From JAJXZP01 sp035505775 (GTDB lineage: Bacteria; Spirochaetota; Spirochaetia; Treponematales; Rectinemataceae): a DNA stretch of 12,553 nt. A program made the translations under genes and the position numbers. The stretch spans positions 1-12,553 of the forward strand of contig DATJQN010000360.1 in the NCBI GenBank assembly GCA_035505775.1, written 5' to 3'. The notes beneath the pieces were generated by a model. That model searched no databases and had not been told where the DNA came from. It was given only the letters and a program-made list of their open reading frames with translations. Positions 1-7,022 of this stretch are shown here, in pieces. Every line of letters starts with the position of its first letter. The stretch's first letter is position 1.

Positions 1-2
1 CA

Positions 3-1067
3 GACCGCCACGCCGTTCGTCGAGAAGGTCCACTTGTCCACGACCGGGTCGGCGCCGTAGAGGGCCTTGTGGGCCTCGACGCCGGATCGCACGAGGGGGG
101 AGTCTGCGGGGATCTTCCAGGTCGGGAAGTAGAGCTCCTGCGCGTGGACCGTGCCCTTCCAGCTCGGCTTGTCGTAGTTGGGCACGCTGACCTCCACGTT
201 CTCGACCCCGGCCGCCGTGATGGCGGTTCTGACCTGCTCCACGGCGAGCTCCATGGTCTCGCCCCAGGTGAGGCGCCGGTCCATGTAGATCATGCCTTCG
301 TCGGGGACGGCGCAGAGACTGGGACCGTGGACGTCGATCTTGGACACGGTGATGGTCCCCTTGCCGAGGAAACCGTCGTCGTCTGGCCTGAGCTCGGCAT
401 TGAGCTTTTCTATGGCCAGCGCCGCCCGGGCGGCCATATATGCGGCGCTCTTGCCGCGCTCGGGCGCCGAGCCGTGGCAGGAGATGCCCTTGAACCGGGC
501 CTCGATTTCCATCCTGCCGCGGTGACCGCGGTAGAGGCGGCAGCTCGTCGGCTCGGTGGAGACGAAGAAGTCGGGCTTGAAGCCTTCCTTTTCGATAAGA
601 TACTTCCAGCACAGGCCGTCGCAGTCCTCCTCCATGACGGTGAAGGAGAACCATACCGAGAAAGCGCCGTCGTAACCGAGCTCGGAGAGGATGCGGCCGG
701 CGGTGATCATGCTGGCCGCGCCGCCGAGCTGGTCCGAGGCGCCGCGCCCGTGGACCAGGCCGTCCTTGATCAGGCCGGAGAAAGGATCGAGCTTCCACTG
801 CGAGCGGTCTCCCGTCTCCACAGTGTCGATGTGGGCGTCGAAGACGAGCTTCCGGGGACCCTTCCCGACGCGGGCGAGGAGATTGCCCAAACCGTCCACC
901 TTGACCTCGGCGAAGCCGGCCTGCCTGCACAGATCGCCCAGGAGGGCTATCCTCTCCTTCTCCGTGCCGGAATAGGCCGGCACCTTGATGATCCTGGACA
1001 GGTTCTCGGCGGTGCTGTTCCGGTAGGCCTTGGCCTTCTCGATGACCTTCTGCGCATTCAGTTGCAT
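3..1067 (-). CDS. ygeY: YgeY-type M20 family metallohydrolase, 3' end cut by window edge
   Basis: This is the first 355 residues of an M20/ArgE/DapE-class zinc hydrolase of the YgeY family; roughly the last 50 residues lie outside the window (E. coli YgeY has about 400). I see the M20 metal motifs in order: HID (His79, Asp81), GRGASDQLGG with bridging Asp112, MEED with catalytic Glu146 and ligand Glu147, and STEP with Glu172. The visible end reads KWTFSTNGVAV, typical of YgeY; the final His ligand should lie beyond the edge. The family cleaves amide bonds such as N-acyl or N-carbamoyl groups in the cytoplasm. Here it probably acts on a late linear intermediate of purine breakdown, which is inference. 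The ATG at 1067 sits 2 bases after the ssnA stop and is preceded by AGAGAGG five bases upstream, so it is translated from the same message. Family call sure; substrate unknown. Confidence 0.93.
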   Translation of the reverse strand, partial: MQLNAQKVIEKAKAYRNSTAENLSRIIKVPAYSGTEKERIALLGDLCRQAGFAEVKVDGLGNLLARVGKGPRKLVFDAHIDTVETGDRSQWKLDPFSGLIKDGLVHGRGASDQLGGAASMITAGRILSELGYDGAFSVWFSFTVMEEDCDGLCWKYLIEKEGFKPDFFVSTEPTSCRLYRGHRGRMEIEARFKGISCHGSAPERGKSAAYMAARAALAIEKLNAELRPDDDGFLGKGTITVSKIDVHGPSLCAVPDEGMIYMDRRLTWGETMELAVEQVRTAITAAGVENVEVSVPNYDKPSWKGTVHAQELYFPTWKIPADSPLVRSGVEAHKALYGADPVVDKWTFSTNGVAV

Positions 1068-1069
1068 GA

Positions 1070-2401
1070 CTACCTCTCTTCCATTCTCTTCCACAGGCGA
1101 AGCGACTCCCGCCTCGCCGATTGGGCGATCGCGCCGGCGTCGAACAGGGGCTTCCTGTCCTTGACGACGAATTCGCCGTTCACCATGACGGACTGAACCG
1201 AGCGCGAGGAGAGGCCGAAGGCCATATGCCCCGCGAGATTGCCCCCGGCGAGCGGGGTGGGGGGATCGTAGTCCCAGAGGACGAGGTCGGCGACGGCTCC
1301 CGCCGTGACCCTGCCGAAGGCTGCGCCCATGTAGCGCTCCATGAGCCGGTTGCCGCGGTCCAGCACGCGGAGGAAGTCGTCCGGCCACCAGGGGCCGCCC
1401 GACTCGCGGTGTCGGAAGCAGGCGAACTTGAACTCCTCGAGCATGTCGGCGCTCATGCCGTCCGTGCCCAGGACGACGTTGGCGTACCGGGTCAGCAGCG
1501 TGTTGTAGCCGACCGCGTTGTTCATGTTGCTGCGCGCGTTGTGCGCCAGGAAGGTGTTGGTGGCATTGAGGATCTCGACCTCGCTCTCGGTGAGCCAGAC
1601 CCCGTGACCGATGATGGATTTCGGACCCAGGCAGCCGGCAGCCTCGAGCCTCGCGGCGAGATCGGCTCCGAAGCGGTGCCGCGAGTCGACGGCGTCGTAC
1701 TTGTCCTCGCCTGCATGGATGTGGATTCCGCGCTTGGTGGACCTGACAGCGTCGGCGAGCTCGGCGAGGGTCTCCTCGCCGACCGTGAATCCGGCGTGGC
1801 CGCCGATGGCGCCGTCGACGAGGGGCTTCTCCCCCTTCGCGCGGGCCGCGTCGATCTCCTTGGCAAAGCGGACGTTCTCGCGCACGCCGGCGCGCGCGCC
1901 CTCCCTGCCGTTGCGGTCCGTGGTCTCGTAGCAGAGGAGGCCGCGGATTCCGACCTGCTCGTAGGCCTTGCGGATCACCGAAAGGCTTCCGTCGATCGCC
2001 TCGGGGCCGGCGTGGTGATCGACGAGGCTCGTCACACCGGAGCAGGCCGCATCCGCGCAGCCGGCCAGGGCGCTCGCCTCGAGGATGGGCAGGTCTATGG
2101 CGCGGTCGAGCCGCCACCAGAGATGCCTGAGCTGCTGGGCGAAATCCTTGGACGGCGCGATGTTCACCATCATGCCGCGCGCCAGGGCGGAGTAGAGGTG
2201 GGTGTGGGCGCAGACGAGGCCGGGAGAAAGATAGGAGCCGCGCACGCGCAGCGCCGCGGGGTACTTCGCGCCGAGTTCCGTGCCCGTCTCGACCACGGTG
2301 CCCGCCCCGCTCTCGCCGTGCTGCGCCACGGCCACATCCATGGCTTCGGAAACGGCCGGCGGCTCGAAGGAAATGACGCGCACATTCTCAAACAGGATCA
2401 T
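1070..2401 (-). CDS. ssnA: SsnA, putative amidohydrolase/deaminase of the purine cluster
   Basis: A complete 443-residue cytoplasmic enzyme of the amidohydrolase superfamily (guanine deaminase/chlorohydrolase, TrzN/AtzA branch). The metal site is intact: HTH (His66, His68), HIHAGE (His229, with Glu232 as probable catalytic acid), GHGVW (His266) and TDGM (Asp314). HNARSNMNN at 287-295 is typical of SsnA. Enzymes of this branch use one metal ion to hydrolyse an amine or amidine carbon on a ring. In purine clusters SsnA is needed for anaerobic urate or purine use in genetic studies of gut bacteria, but its exact substrate is not settled. The frame stays open upstream to 2815, but the start is placed at 2401: homology begins at MILFENVRV, a strong GGGAGG lies six bases upstream, and the ATG overlaps the ygfK stop as ATGA. 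ygeY follows after 2 bases. Confidence 0.93.
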   Translation of the reverse strand: MILFENVRVISFEPPAVSEAMDVAVAQHGESGAGTVVETGTELGAKYPAALRVRGSYLSPGLVCAHTHLYSALARGMMVNIAPSKDFAQQLRHLWWRLDRAIDLPILEASALAGCADAACSGVTSLVDHHAGPEAIDGSLSVIRKAYEQVGIRGLLCYETTDRNGREGARAGVRENVRFAKEIDAARAKGEKPLVDGAIGGHAGFTVGEETLAELADAVRSTKRGIHIHAGEDKYDAVDSRHRFGADLAARLEAAGCLGPKSIIGHGVWLTESEVEILNATNTFLAHNARSNMNNAVGYNTLLTRYANVVLGTDGMSADMLEEFKFACFRHRESGGPWWPDDFLRVLDRGNRLMERYMGAAFGRVTAGAVADLVLWDYDPPTPLAGGNLAGHMAFGLSSRSVQSVMVNGEFVVKDRKPLFDAGAIAQSARRESLRLWKRMEER

Positions 2402-5400
2402 AGTCCGCCTCCCAGCATGTAGCCGTGTTTGTCGCGCACCGTCCGGGCCAGCATGGCCATGGCGGAATCGGCCCGATCGAGGGATGCTGCATCGAGGGTT
2501 TCGACGGGGCCCTCGTACTCGCGTCGCAGGAAGACGCGACCGGTCAGGCCGGCGTGAAGCACCGCCGTTCCGGCGGCCTTCGCCCCGGGCCCGGCGCTCT
2601 CGAAGGCAAAGCCCGCGTTGCGCGAAGCCGACATGGCCGCTTGGTCCGCGAACAGGGTGGGTTTGTGCCGGTAGGGCTCCCCTTCGTAGGGGCAGAACAC
2701 CCCGCAGTTGCCGCACTCGTTGCAGAGCGCGTCCACGTGCAGGATCTGGAGCGACTGGGCCAGGCCCGCGCCGGCGGCCGCCACGGGAATGAACATGTTG
2801 GCGCGGTTGGGACATACCTCGACGCAGCGGAGGCAGGCGGAGTCGCAGGCGAGACAGCGCTCCGCCTCGCGGGCCACGAAGCCCCGGTCCGCGGAGCTCA
2901 GGGGAAGCGAGAGTTCGCCGCGCGCCGCGAGCTTGTTCCGGTCCGGAGCGGGAGGCAGGTAGGCGGAAGCCGGCGGCTCGATGCCGGCCGCCCGGAGCAT
3001 CGCGTAGGCCGCCCGCCGGCCGTCGGCCGCGGCGGTGATGATCGAGGCCGGACCTCTCGCCGCGTCGCCGCCGACGTAGATGCCGGACCCGGTCGCCTGG
3101 CTCTGCGGATCATGGACCGGTCTGCCGTCCTTACCGCATTCGATGCCGAGGGCCGCGAGGAGGGCGGTGTCGGGGCTCTCCCCGACCGCCGCGACCAGGA
3201 GGTCGCAGTCGACGGTCGTCGTCCTCGCCGAGGGCTTGGGCGAGCGCCGTCCCGAGGCATCGCGCTCGCCGAGTTCCATCAGCCGCAGTTCGAGGCGGCC
3301 TTTCTCCGCGCGTTCGGGCAGGCTGAGCTCCACGAGGACGGGGACTCCGCCGGCTCCCGTTGCGTTGGTGACCGCTCCTTCGGCCAGGGCGTTGTGCAGC
3401 TCCTCCTTGTCCGCGGGCATCTCGGCGAGGCTCCTGCGATAGGATAGCCGCACCGATCGCGTGCCCGGCAGCCTCGTGGAGGCGCGCACCGCGTCCATCG
3501 CCGTGTTGCCACCGCCTGCCACGACGATGTTGCGCACGGCGGCGTAGCGCGAGGGCTCGGTGGTGCAGGTCGCGAGGAAATCGAGAGCGTCCACGACCTC
3601 GACGCCCGAACCGGCGAGCGGCATGTCGCGGGGGACCGGGGCGCCCGCGCAGACGAAGAACTGCGTGTAGCCCTCGGTCTTCAGGAGGGCCAGGTCCCTG
3701 ACCTCGGTTCCGAAGCGGAACTCGACACCGAGCGAACGGATGCGCTCGATATCCCGGGCGAGGTCCTCGCGGGGAATGCGGAAGTGGGGAATGACGTTGG
3801 CCGGAACACCCCCGGGCGCGGCCGCCTTGTCGAAGACCGTGACCTCGACGCCGGCGACGGCCAGATGGTGGGCGCAGGAGAGGCCCGCGGGTCCCGCGCC
3901 GATGACGGCGACCTTTCCGCGGAAGGCGGGGTTGCGCGGCGCCTTCGCCGCCGGAATGGAGGCGGCCTTCGCGCAGGCGAGCTTGACGCCGCGGATCTCG
4001 ACCGAACCCTCGTAGTCGTTCCGGTTGCAGGCCTCCTGGCAGACATGGTCGCAGAGGGTTCCCGTGATGAAGGGCAGGGGATTGTCCGCGAGGATGGCCG
4101 CGAGAGCCTCCTTCGATGCGCCCGAGGCCGACAGTCTGATATATTCGGGGACTTTCTGGCTGACCGGACAGGCCTCCACGCAGGGTGCGGCAAAGCAGTC
4201 GAAGAGGGGCAGTTTCCGCTTGATGGACCCGGCGCCGGTCTTCCACTCCCGACGATACTCGGGCTTCGCGAGCGCCGAGCCGGCGAGACGGTCGAGGGCC
4301 TCGGCGTCCGCACGATCGGGAGAACCCGGAATGGCGCGGACCGCCGCTCTGGCGATCGCGGAGAGCCTCAGGTAGCCGCCCGGCTTGAGGATGTCGGTGG
4401 CCACCGTCAGGGGGCCCATGCCGGCGGAGACGAGGTCTCCCGCGTTGAGCGCCGACACGCCGCCGCAGTAGGAGAAACGGTGGCCGAACCCGGGAAGCGC
4501 CGCCGCGAGTTCGGCGGCGAGCCGTACGGTGATGGGGAAGAGGGCCCGCCCCGACATGTAGCGCTCCCCGCCGGGCAGGAAGCTGCCGTCGTTGGCGTTG
4601 GCCAGCGTGTTGGAGAGCTTGATCCCGAAGCGCTTGCCGTCCGCATCGGCACAGGCGCCGAGCGCGGCGATGAGGGCGAGCGCGTCCTTGAACTGGAGGT
4701 CGTGCTCGAAGGTGTCGCGCTTGAGGCCGATGTCCTTCCAGCCCGTGCTGTCGAGGATCTCCCGCGCCGTGTCGTAGCCGAGGAGGGTGGGATTGAGTTT
4801 GACGAAGGTGTCGAAGCCCTTTTCCTCGATGAGGTAGGCGCCGATGCGCTCGATCTCGTCCGGGGGACAGCCGTGCATCGTGGAAAGGGTGACCGAGTGG
4901 ATGGGCGAGGCGGGGAAGTCCGCGAGGAGGCTGCGGGCCCTGGCCAGCGCCGGGGTCCCGAAGGCCGCGGCGAACTCCGGAGCGTCCACGATCGCTGCGA
5001 GCTCGTCGAGCGACTGCTTCCAGAACGGCGAGCGCGTGGGCCGCCGCATGCCTTCGATGTAGGCGTCCACCTTTGCGGTCTTGATGCCGGCCAGGGTGTA
5101 GCCGACCGACATGTTGAAGACGAACTCGCGGGGTTTCGCGGAGAACAGGGCGCCGAGGAGGTTGATCGCGATCCAGCCGCGCAGGTACTCCTCCCGGGCG
5201 GCCGTGAGCGAGAGCTCGGTGGACCATTCGACGTTGTGGCCTTCGTCATGGGCGTCGATGCAGGGCTTCTCGATGTCGAGGCTGTCGTTCTCCTGGACGG
5301 TCTTGAGCTCGAAGACGCGGGCCCCCGCCAGATAGGCGGCGACGAGGTTCGGGGCAATCTGGCTGTGGGGACCGGCAGCGGGGCCGACGGGGAGGCTGAC

Positions 5401-5550
5401 CCGTGTGCCCATCACTTCGAGGCCGGGGCTGGCCGCCTCGAGCTCGAAGGATTCCCGGAAGAGCTTCTCCGGGATCTCGTAGATCGAACCCTTGGCGCGA
5501 TACTCGCCGACCATACGCCCGAGCAGTCTGCCCAGGGGCGTCGTATCCAT
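2398..5550 (-). CDS. ygfK: YgfK, multidomain flavin/iron-sulfur oxidoreductase (annotated as putative selenate reductase subunit)
   Basis: A 1050-residue protein (E. coli YgfK is about 1030). Residues 1-400 look like a dihydroorotate-dehydrogenase-type FMN barrel: VGPAAGPHSQ (55-64), ELKTVQ (81-86), VKLNPT (250-255) and YCGGVSALNAGD (361-372). Next comes a GltD-like Fe-S segment with Cys452, 457, 461 and Cys500, 504, 508. A dinucleotide-fold module follows, with GAGPAG (551-556) for FAD, GGGNTA (679-684) for NAD(P) and GGDAARGPAS (827-836). The C-terminus is ferredoxin-like: Cys899, 902, 906, 909, 913, then CNECGNCGVFCP with Cys943, 946, 949, 953. It would pass electrons between NAD(P)H, flavins, Fe-S centres and a ring substrate or the hydroxylase. 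'Selenate reductase' is a legacy name. Start: ATG 5550 has GGTGAG seven bases upstream and aligns with the E. coli start. ATG 5574 would overlap the previous gene by 16 bases and lacks a good ribosome site. The stop overlaps ssnA (ATGA). Confidence 0.94.
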   Translation of the reverse strand: MDTTPLGRLLGRMVGEYRAKGSIYEIPEKLFRESFELEAASPGLEVMGTRVSLPVGPAAGPHSQIAPNLVAAYLAGARVFELKTVQENDSLDIEKPCIDAHDEGHNVEWSTELSLTAAREEYLRGWIAINLLGALFSAKPREFVFNMSVGYTLAGIKTAKVDAYIEGMRRPTRSPFWKQSLDELAAIVDAPEFAAAFGTPALARARSLLADFPASPIHSVTLSTMHGCPPDEIERIGAYLIEEKGFDTFVKLNPTLLGYDTAREILDSTGWKDIGLKRDTFEHDLQFKDALALIAALGACADADGKRFGIKLSNTLANANDGSFLPGGERYMSGRALFPITVRLAAELAAALPGFGHRFSYCGGVSALNAGDLVSAGMGPLTVATDILKPGGYLRLSAIARAAVRAIPGSPDRADAEALDRLAGSALAKPEYRREWKTGAGSIKRKLPLFDCFAAPCVEACPVSQKVPEYIRLSASGASKEALAAILADNPLPFITGTLCDHVCQEACNRNDYEGSVEIRGVKLACAKAASIPAAKAPRNPAFRGKVAVIGAGPAGLSCAHHLAVAGVEVTVFDKAAAPGGVPANVIPHFRIPREDLARDIERIRSLGVEFRFGTEVRDLALLKTEGYTQFFVCAGAPVPRDMPLAGSGVEVVDALDFLATCTTEPSRYAAVRNIVVAGGGNTAMDAVRASTRLPGTRSVRLSYRRSLAEMPADKEELHNALAEGAVTNATGAGGVPVLVELSLPERAEKGRLELRLMELGERDASGRRSPKPSARTTTVDCDLLVAAVGESPDTALLAALGIECGKDGRPVHDPQSQATGSGIYVGGDAARGPASIITAAADGRRAAYAMLRAAGIEPPASAYLPPAPDRNKLAARGELSLPLSSADRGFVAREAERCLACDSACLRCVEVCPNRANMFIPVAAAGAGLAQSLQILHVDALCNECGNCGVFCPYEGEPYRHKPTLFADQAAMSASRNAGFAFESAGPGAKAAGTAVLHAGLTGRVFLRREYEGPVETLDAASLDRADSAMAMLARTVRDKHGYMLGGGL

Positions 5551-5557
5551 GATCTTG

Positions 5558-5563
5558 CTCACC
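5558..5563 (-). promoter_or_regulatory. Ribosome binding site deciding the ygfK start
   Basis: GGTGAG on the minus strand ends seven bases before ATG 5550. It overlaps the TGA stop of the preceding amidohydrolase gene (5559-5561), so terminating ribosomes would restart here. This favours 5550 over the in-frame ATG at 5574. Confidence 0.55.
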
Positions 5564-7022
5564 GGTACCCCCATGAAAGGAATTTTCCGTAGCCCGGCTC
5601 GACACGGATGCCCGGACCGACCGAATCGTCTGTGGATCTGCCGCCGGCTCGGGCGGCGTCGAACTCGGAGTCGAAAGCCGCCGCGTCGTAAACCTTGGTG
5701 CCGCGGAGGAAGGTTGCCGCGATCCTGCCCGTGAGCAGCATGCCCTCGAAGGGAGTGATGCGTCCCTTGGAGAGCAGCCGGGCCCCCTCGATTCTCGTCG
5801 TCGCGGCGGGATCGACGAGCACGAGGTCCGCGTCCTTGCCGACCTCGATGGAGCCCTTGCGCGCGGAAAGGCCGTAGCGCCGAGCCGCGCCGCCGGAGCT
5901 GGCCTCGAGGAAGCGGGGCAGCGAGAGGCGGCCGGCCAGGAGCCCTTCGGAGATCAGGTAGGGAAACACCGTGCCCGTGCCGGGGATGCCGCCGTAGGCC
6001 GTCAGCACGTCGCCGGTGTTTTTTTCCGCCTCGGGGGCGGGGGCGTGGTCGCTCGTGACAAAGGCGATCACGCCTTCGGCGAGCAGCTCCCAGAGCCGTG
6101 GACGCTCGGCCCGCCCCTTGACGACCGGGGCGGTCTTGAGGGCAGCGCCGCGTTGGGCGAAATCGTCGGAGCTGAAAGCGAGGTAGTGGGTGCAGGTTTC
6201 GCAGCTGGCTCCGCCCGAGTGCAGCAGGCGGGCGGCGTCCGCGGTGCCCACGTGGACGACATGGAGACTGGCCTCGCGTCCCTTTGCGAGGGCGAGGGCC
6301 GAGGCGCAGGCGACGAGCTCGGCCGCCTCGGGTCTGCTGTCGATGTAATCGGACCACGCGGGCTTGGCGCCGCCGCGCTCCCGTGCGAGCCGGGCCGTCG
6401 CCGCGGTCACGTAGTCCAGGTCCTCGGCATGGAGGAGGATGGGCCGGCCGATGCGCTCGCCCTCCGCGAGAATGCGGGCGAAGTCGTCGTGCGTGACGCG
6501 CGTGAAGCTCTCCATGCCCGAGATGAAGTAGCACTTGAAGCCGACCACGCCGCGACCGGCGAGTTCGGCCATCGCGCCGCCGCTTCCCCTGCCGAGGCTC
6601 TCCTCGACCGTGTGGCCCGAGACACCGCCGAACAGCGCGTAGTCCACCACGGCACGGGCGGATATCGCGCGCAGCTTGTTGTCCAGCGCCGCAGGGTTCG
6701 TAACGGGAGGGAGGGAGGTGCAGGGCATGTCGATCACCGTCGTCACGCCGCCCTTGGCGGCCTCCATGCTGCCGTGAAGGAAGTCCTCGCGATGGGTGAA
6801 ACCGGGCTCGTCGAAGTGGACATGGGGATCTATGGCCCCCGGAAGGACGAGAAGGCCGGAGGCATCGACGACCTCCTCGCCCGGCTGGGGCGCGAGGCGC
6901 CCCGAAACGCCCGTCCCCTCATCGTGGATGATCTCCTCGATGCGTTCGCCGCTGATGCGGAGCGAGCCCCTGATCGGAGCCTCGCGTCCGGGCAGGGCCA
7001 GCAGCCCGTTGCTGACGATCAC
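5559..7022 (-). CDS. Cyclic amidohydrolase, allantoinase/dihydroorotase type (in the HyuA position)
   Basis: A complete 487-residue binuclear-metal hydrolase of the dihydroorotase/allantoinase/hydantoinase family, which opens cyclic amides or ureides. All ligands are visible: HVH (His67, His69), GFKCYF with the lysine to be carboxylated (Lys163), LHAED (His198), VVHVG (His257) and TSDHAP (Asp325). DMPCTSLPPVTNP (98-110) resembles the DMPxNSLPPTT of allantoinases more than the DHMGF region of E. coli HyuA, and GFKCYF resembles allantoinase GFKAF rather than hydantoinase SFK. It is therefore better called allantoinase/dihydroorotase-like than phenylhydantoinase, although it takes HyuA's place in the cluster. 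It probably opens an imidazole- or pyrimidine-derived ring; the substrate is not shown. The start is GTG 7022, with AGGGGG seven bases upstream, overlapping the previous stop as GTGA. Fold sure, substrate unsure. Confidence 0.9.
   Translation of the reverse strand: MIVSNGLLALPGREAPIRGSLRISGERIEEIIHDEGTGVSGRLAPQPGEEVVDASGLLVLPGAIDPHVHFDEPGFTHREDFLHGSMEAAKGGVTTVIDMPCTSLPPVTNPAALDNKLRAISARAVVDYALFGGVSGHTVEESLGRGSGGAMAELAGRGVVGFKCYFISGMESFTRVTHDDFARILAEGERIGRPILLHAEDLDYVTAATARLARERGGAKPAWSDYIDSRPEAAELVACASALALAKGREASLHVVHVGTADAARLLHSGGASCETCTHYLAFSSDDFAQRGAALKTAPVVKGRAERPRLWELLAEGVIAFVTSDHAPAPEAEKNTGDVLTAYGGIPGTGTVFPYLISEGLLAGRLSLPRFLEASSGGAARRYGLSARKGSIEVGKDADLVLVDPAATTRIEGARLLSKGRITPFEGMLLTGRIAATFLRGTKVYDAAAFDSEFDAARAGGRSTDDSVGPGIRVEPGYGKFLSWGYR

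Noticed and set aside
69..2422. Plus-strand open frames opposite ygeY and ssnA
   Set aside because: Both lie over genes whose catalytic motifs are clear on the minus strand, and their translations are low-complexity and unrecognised.
3131..5227. 698-codon minus-strand frame inside ygfK
   Set aside because: It is another frame of the same strand within ygfK, very rich in Arg, Gly and Pro, with no motifs.
3784..5592. Long open frame on the plus strand (about 600 codons)
   Set aside because: It is fully antisense to ygfK, has no recognisable domain, and is the kind of frame high GC content produces opposite a real gene.
5551..6534. N-terminal extension of the ygfK frame to 6534
   Set aside because: It overlaps the amidohydrolase gene, is Arg/Gly/Pro-rich, and homology starts at MDTTPLGRLL with a ribosome site before 5550.
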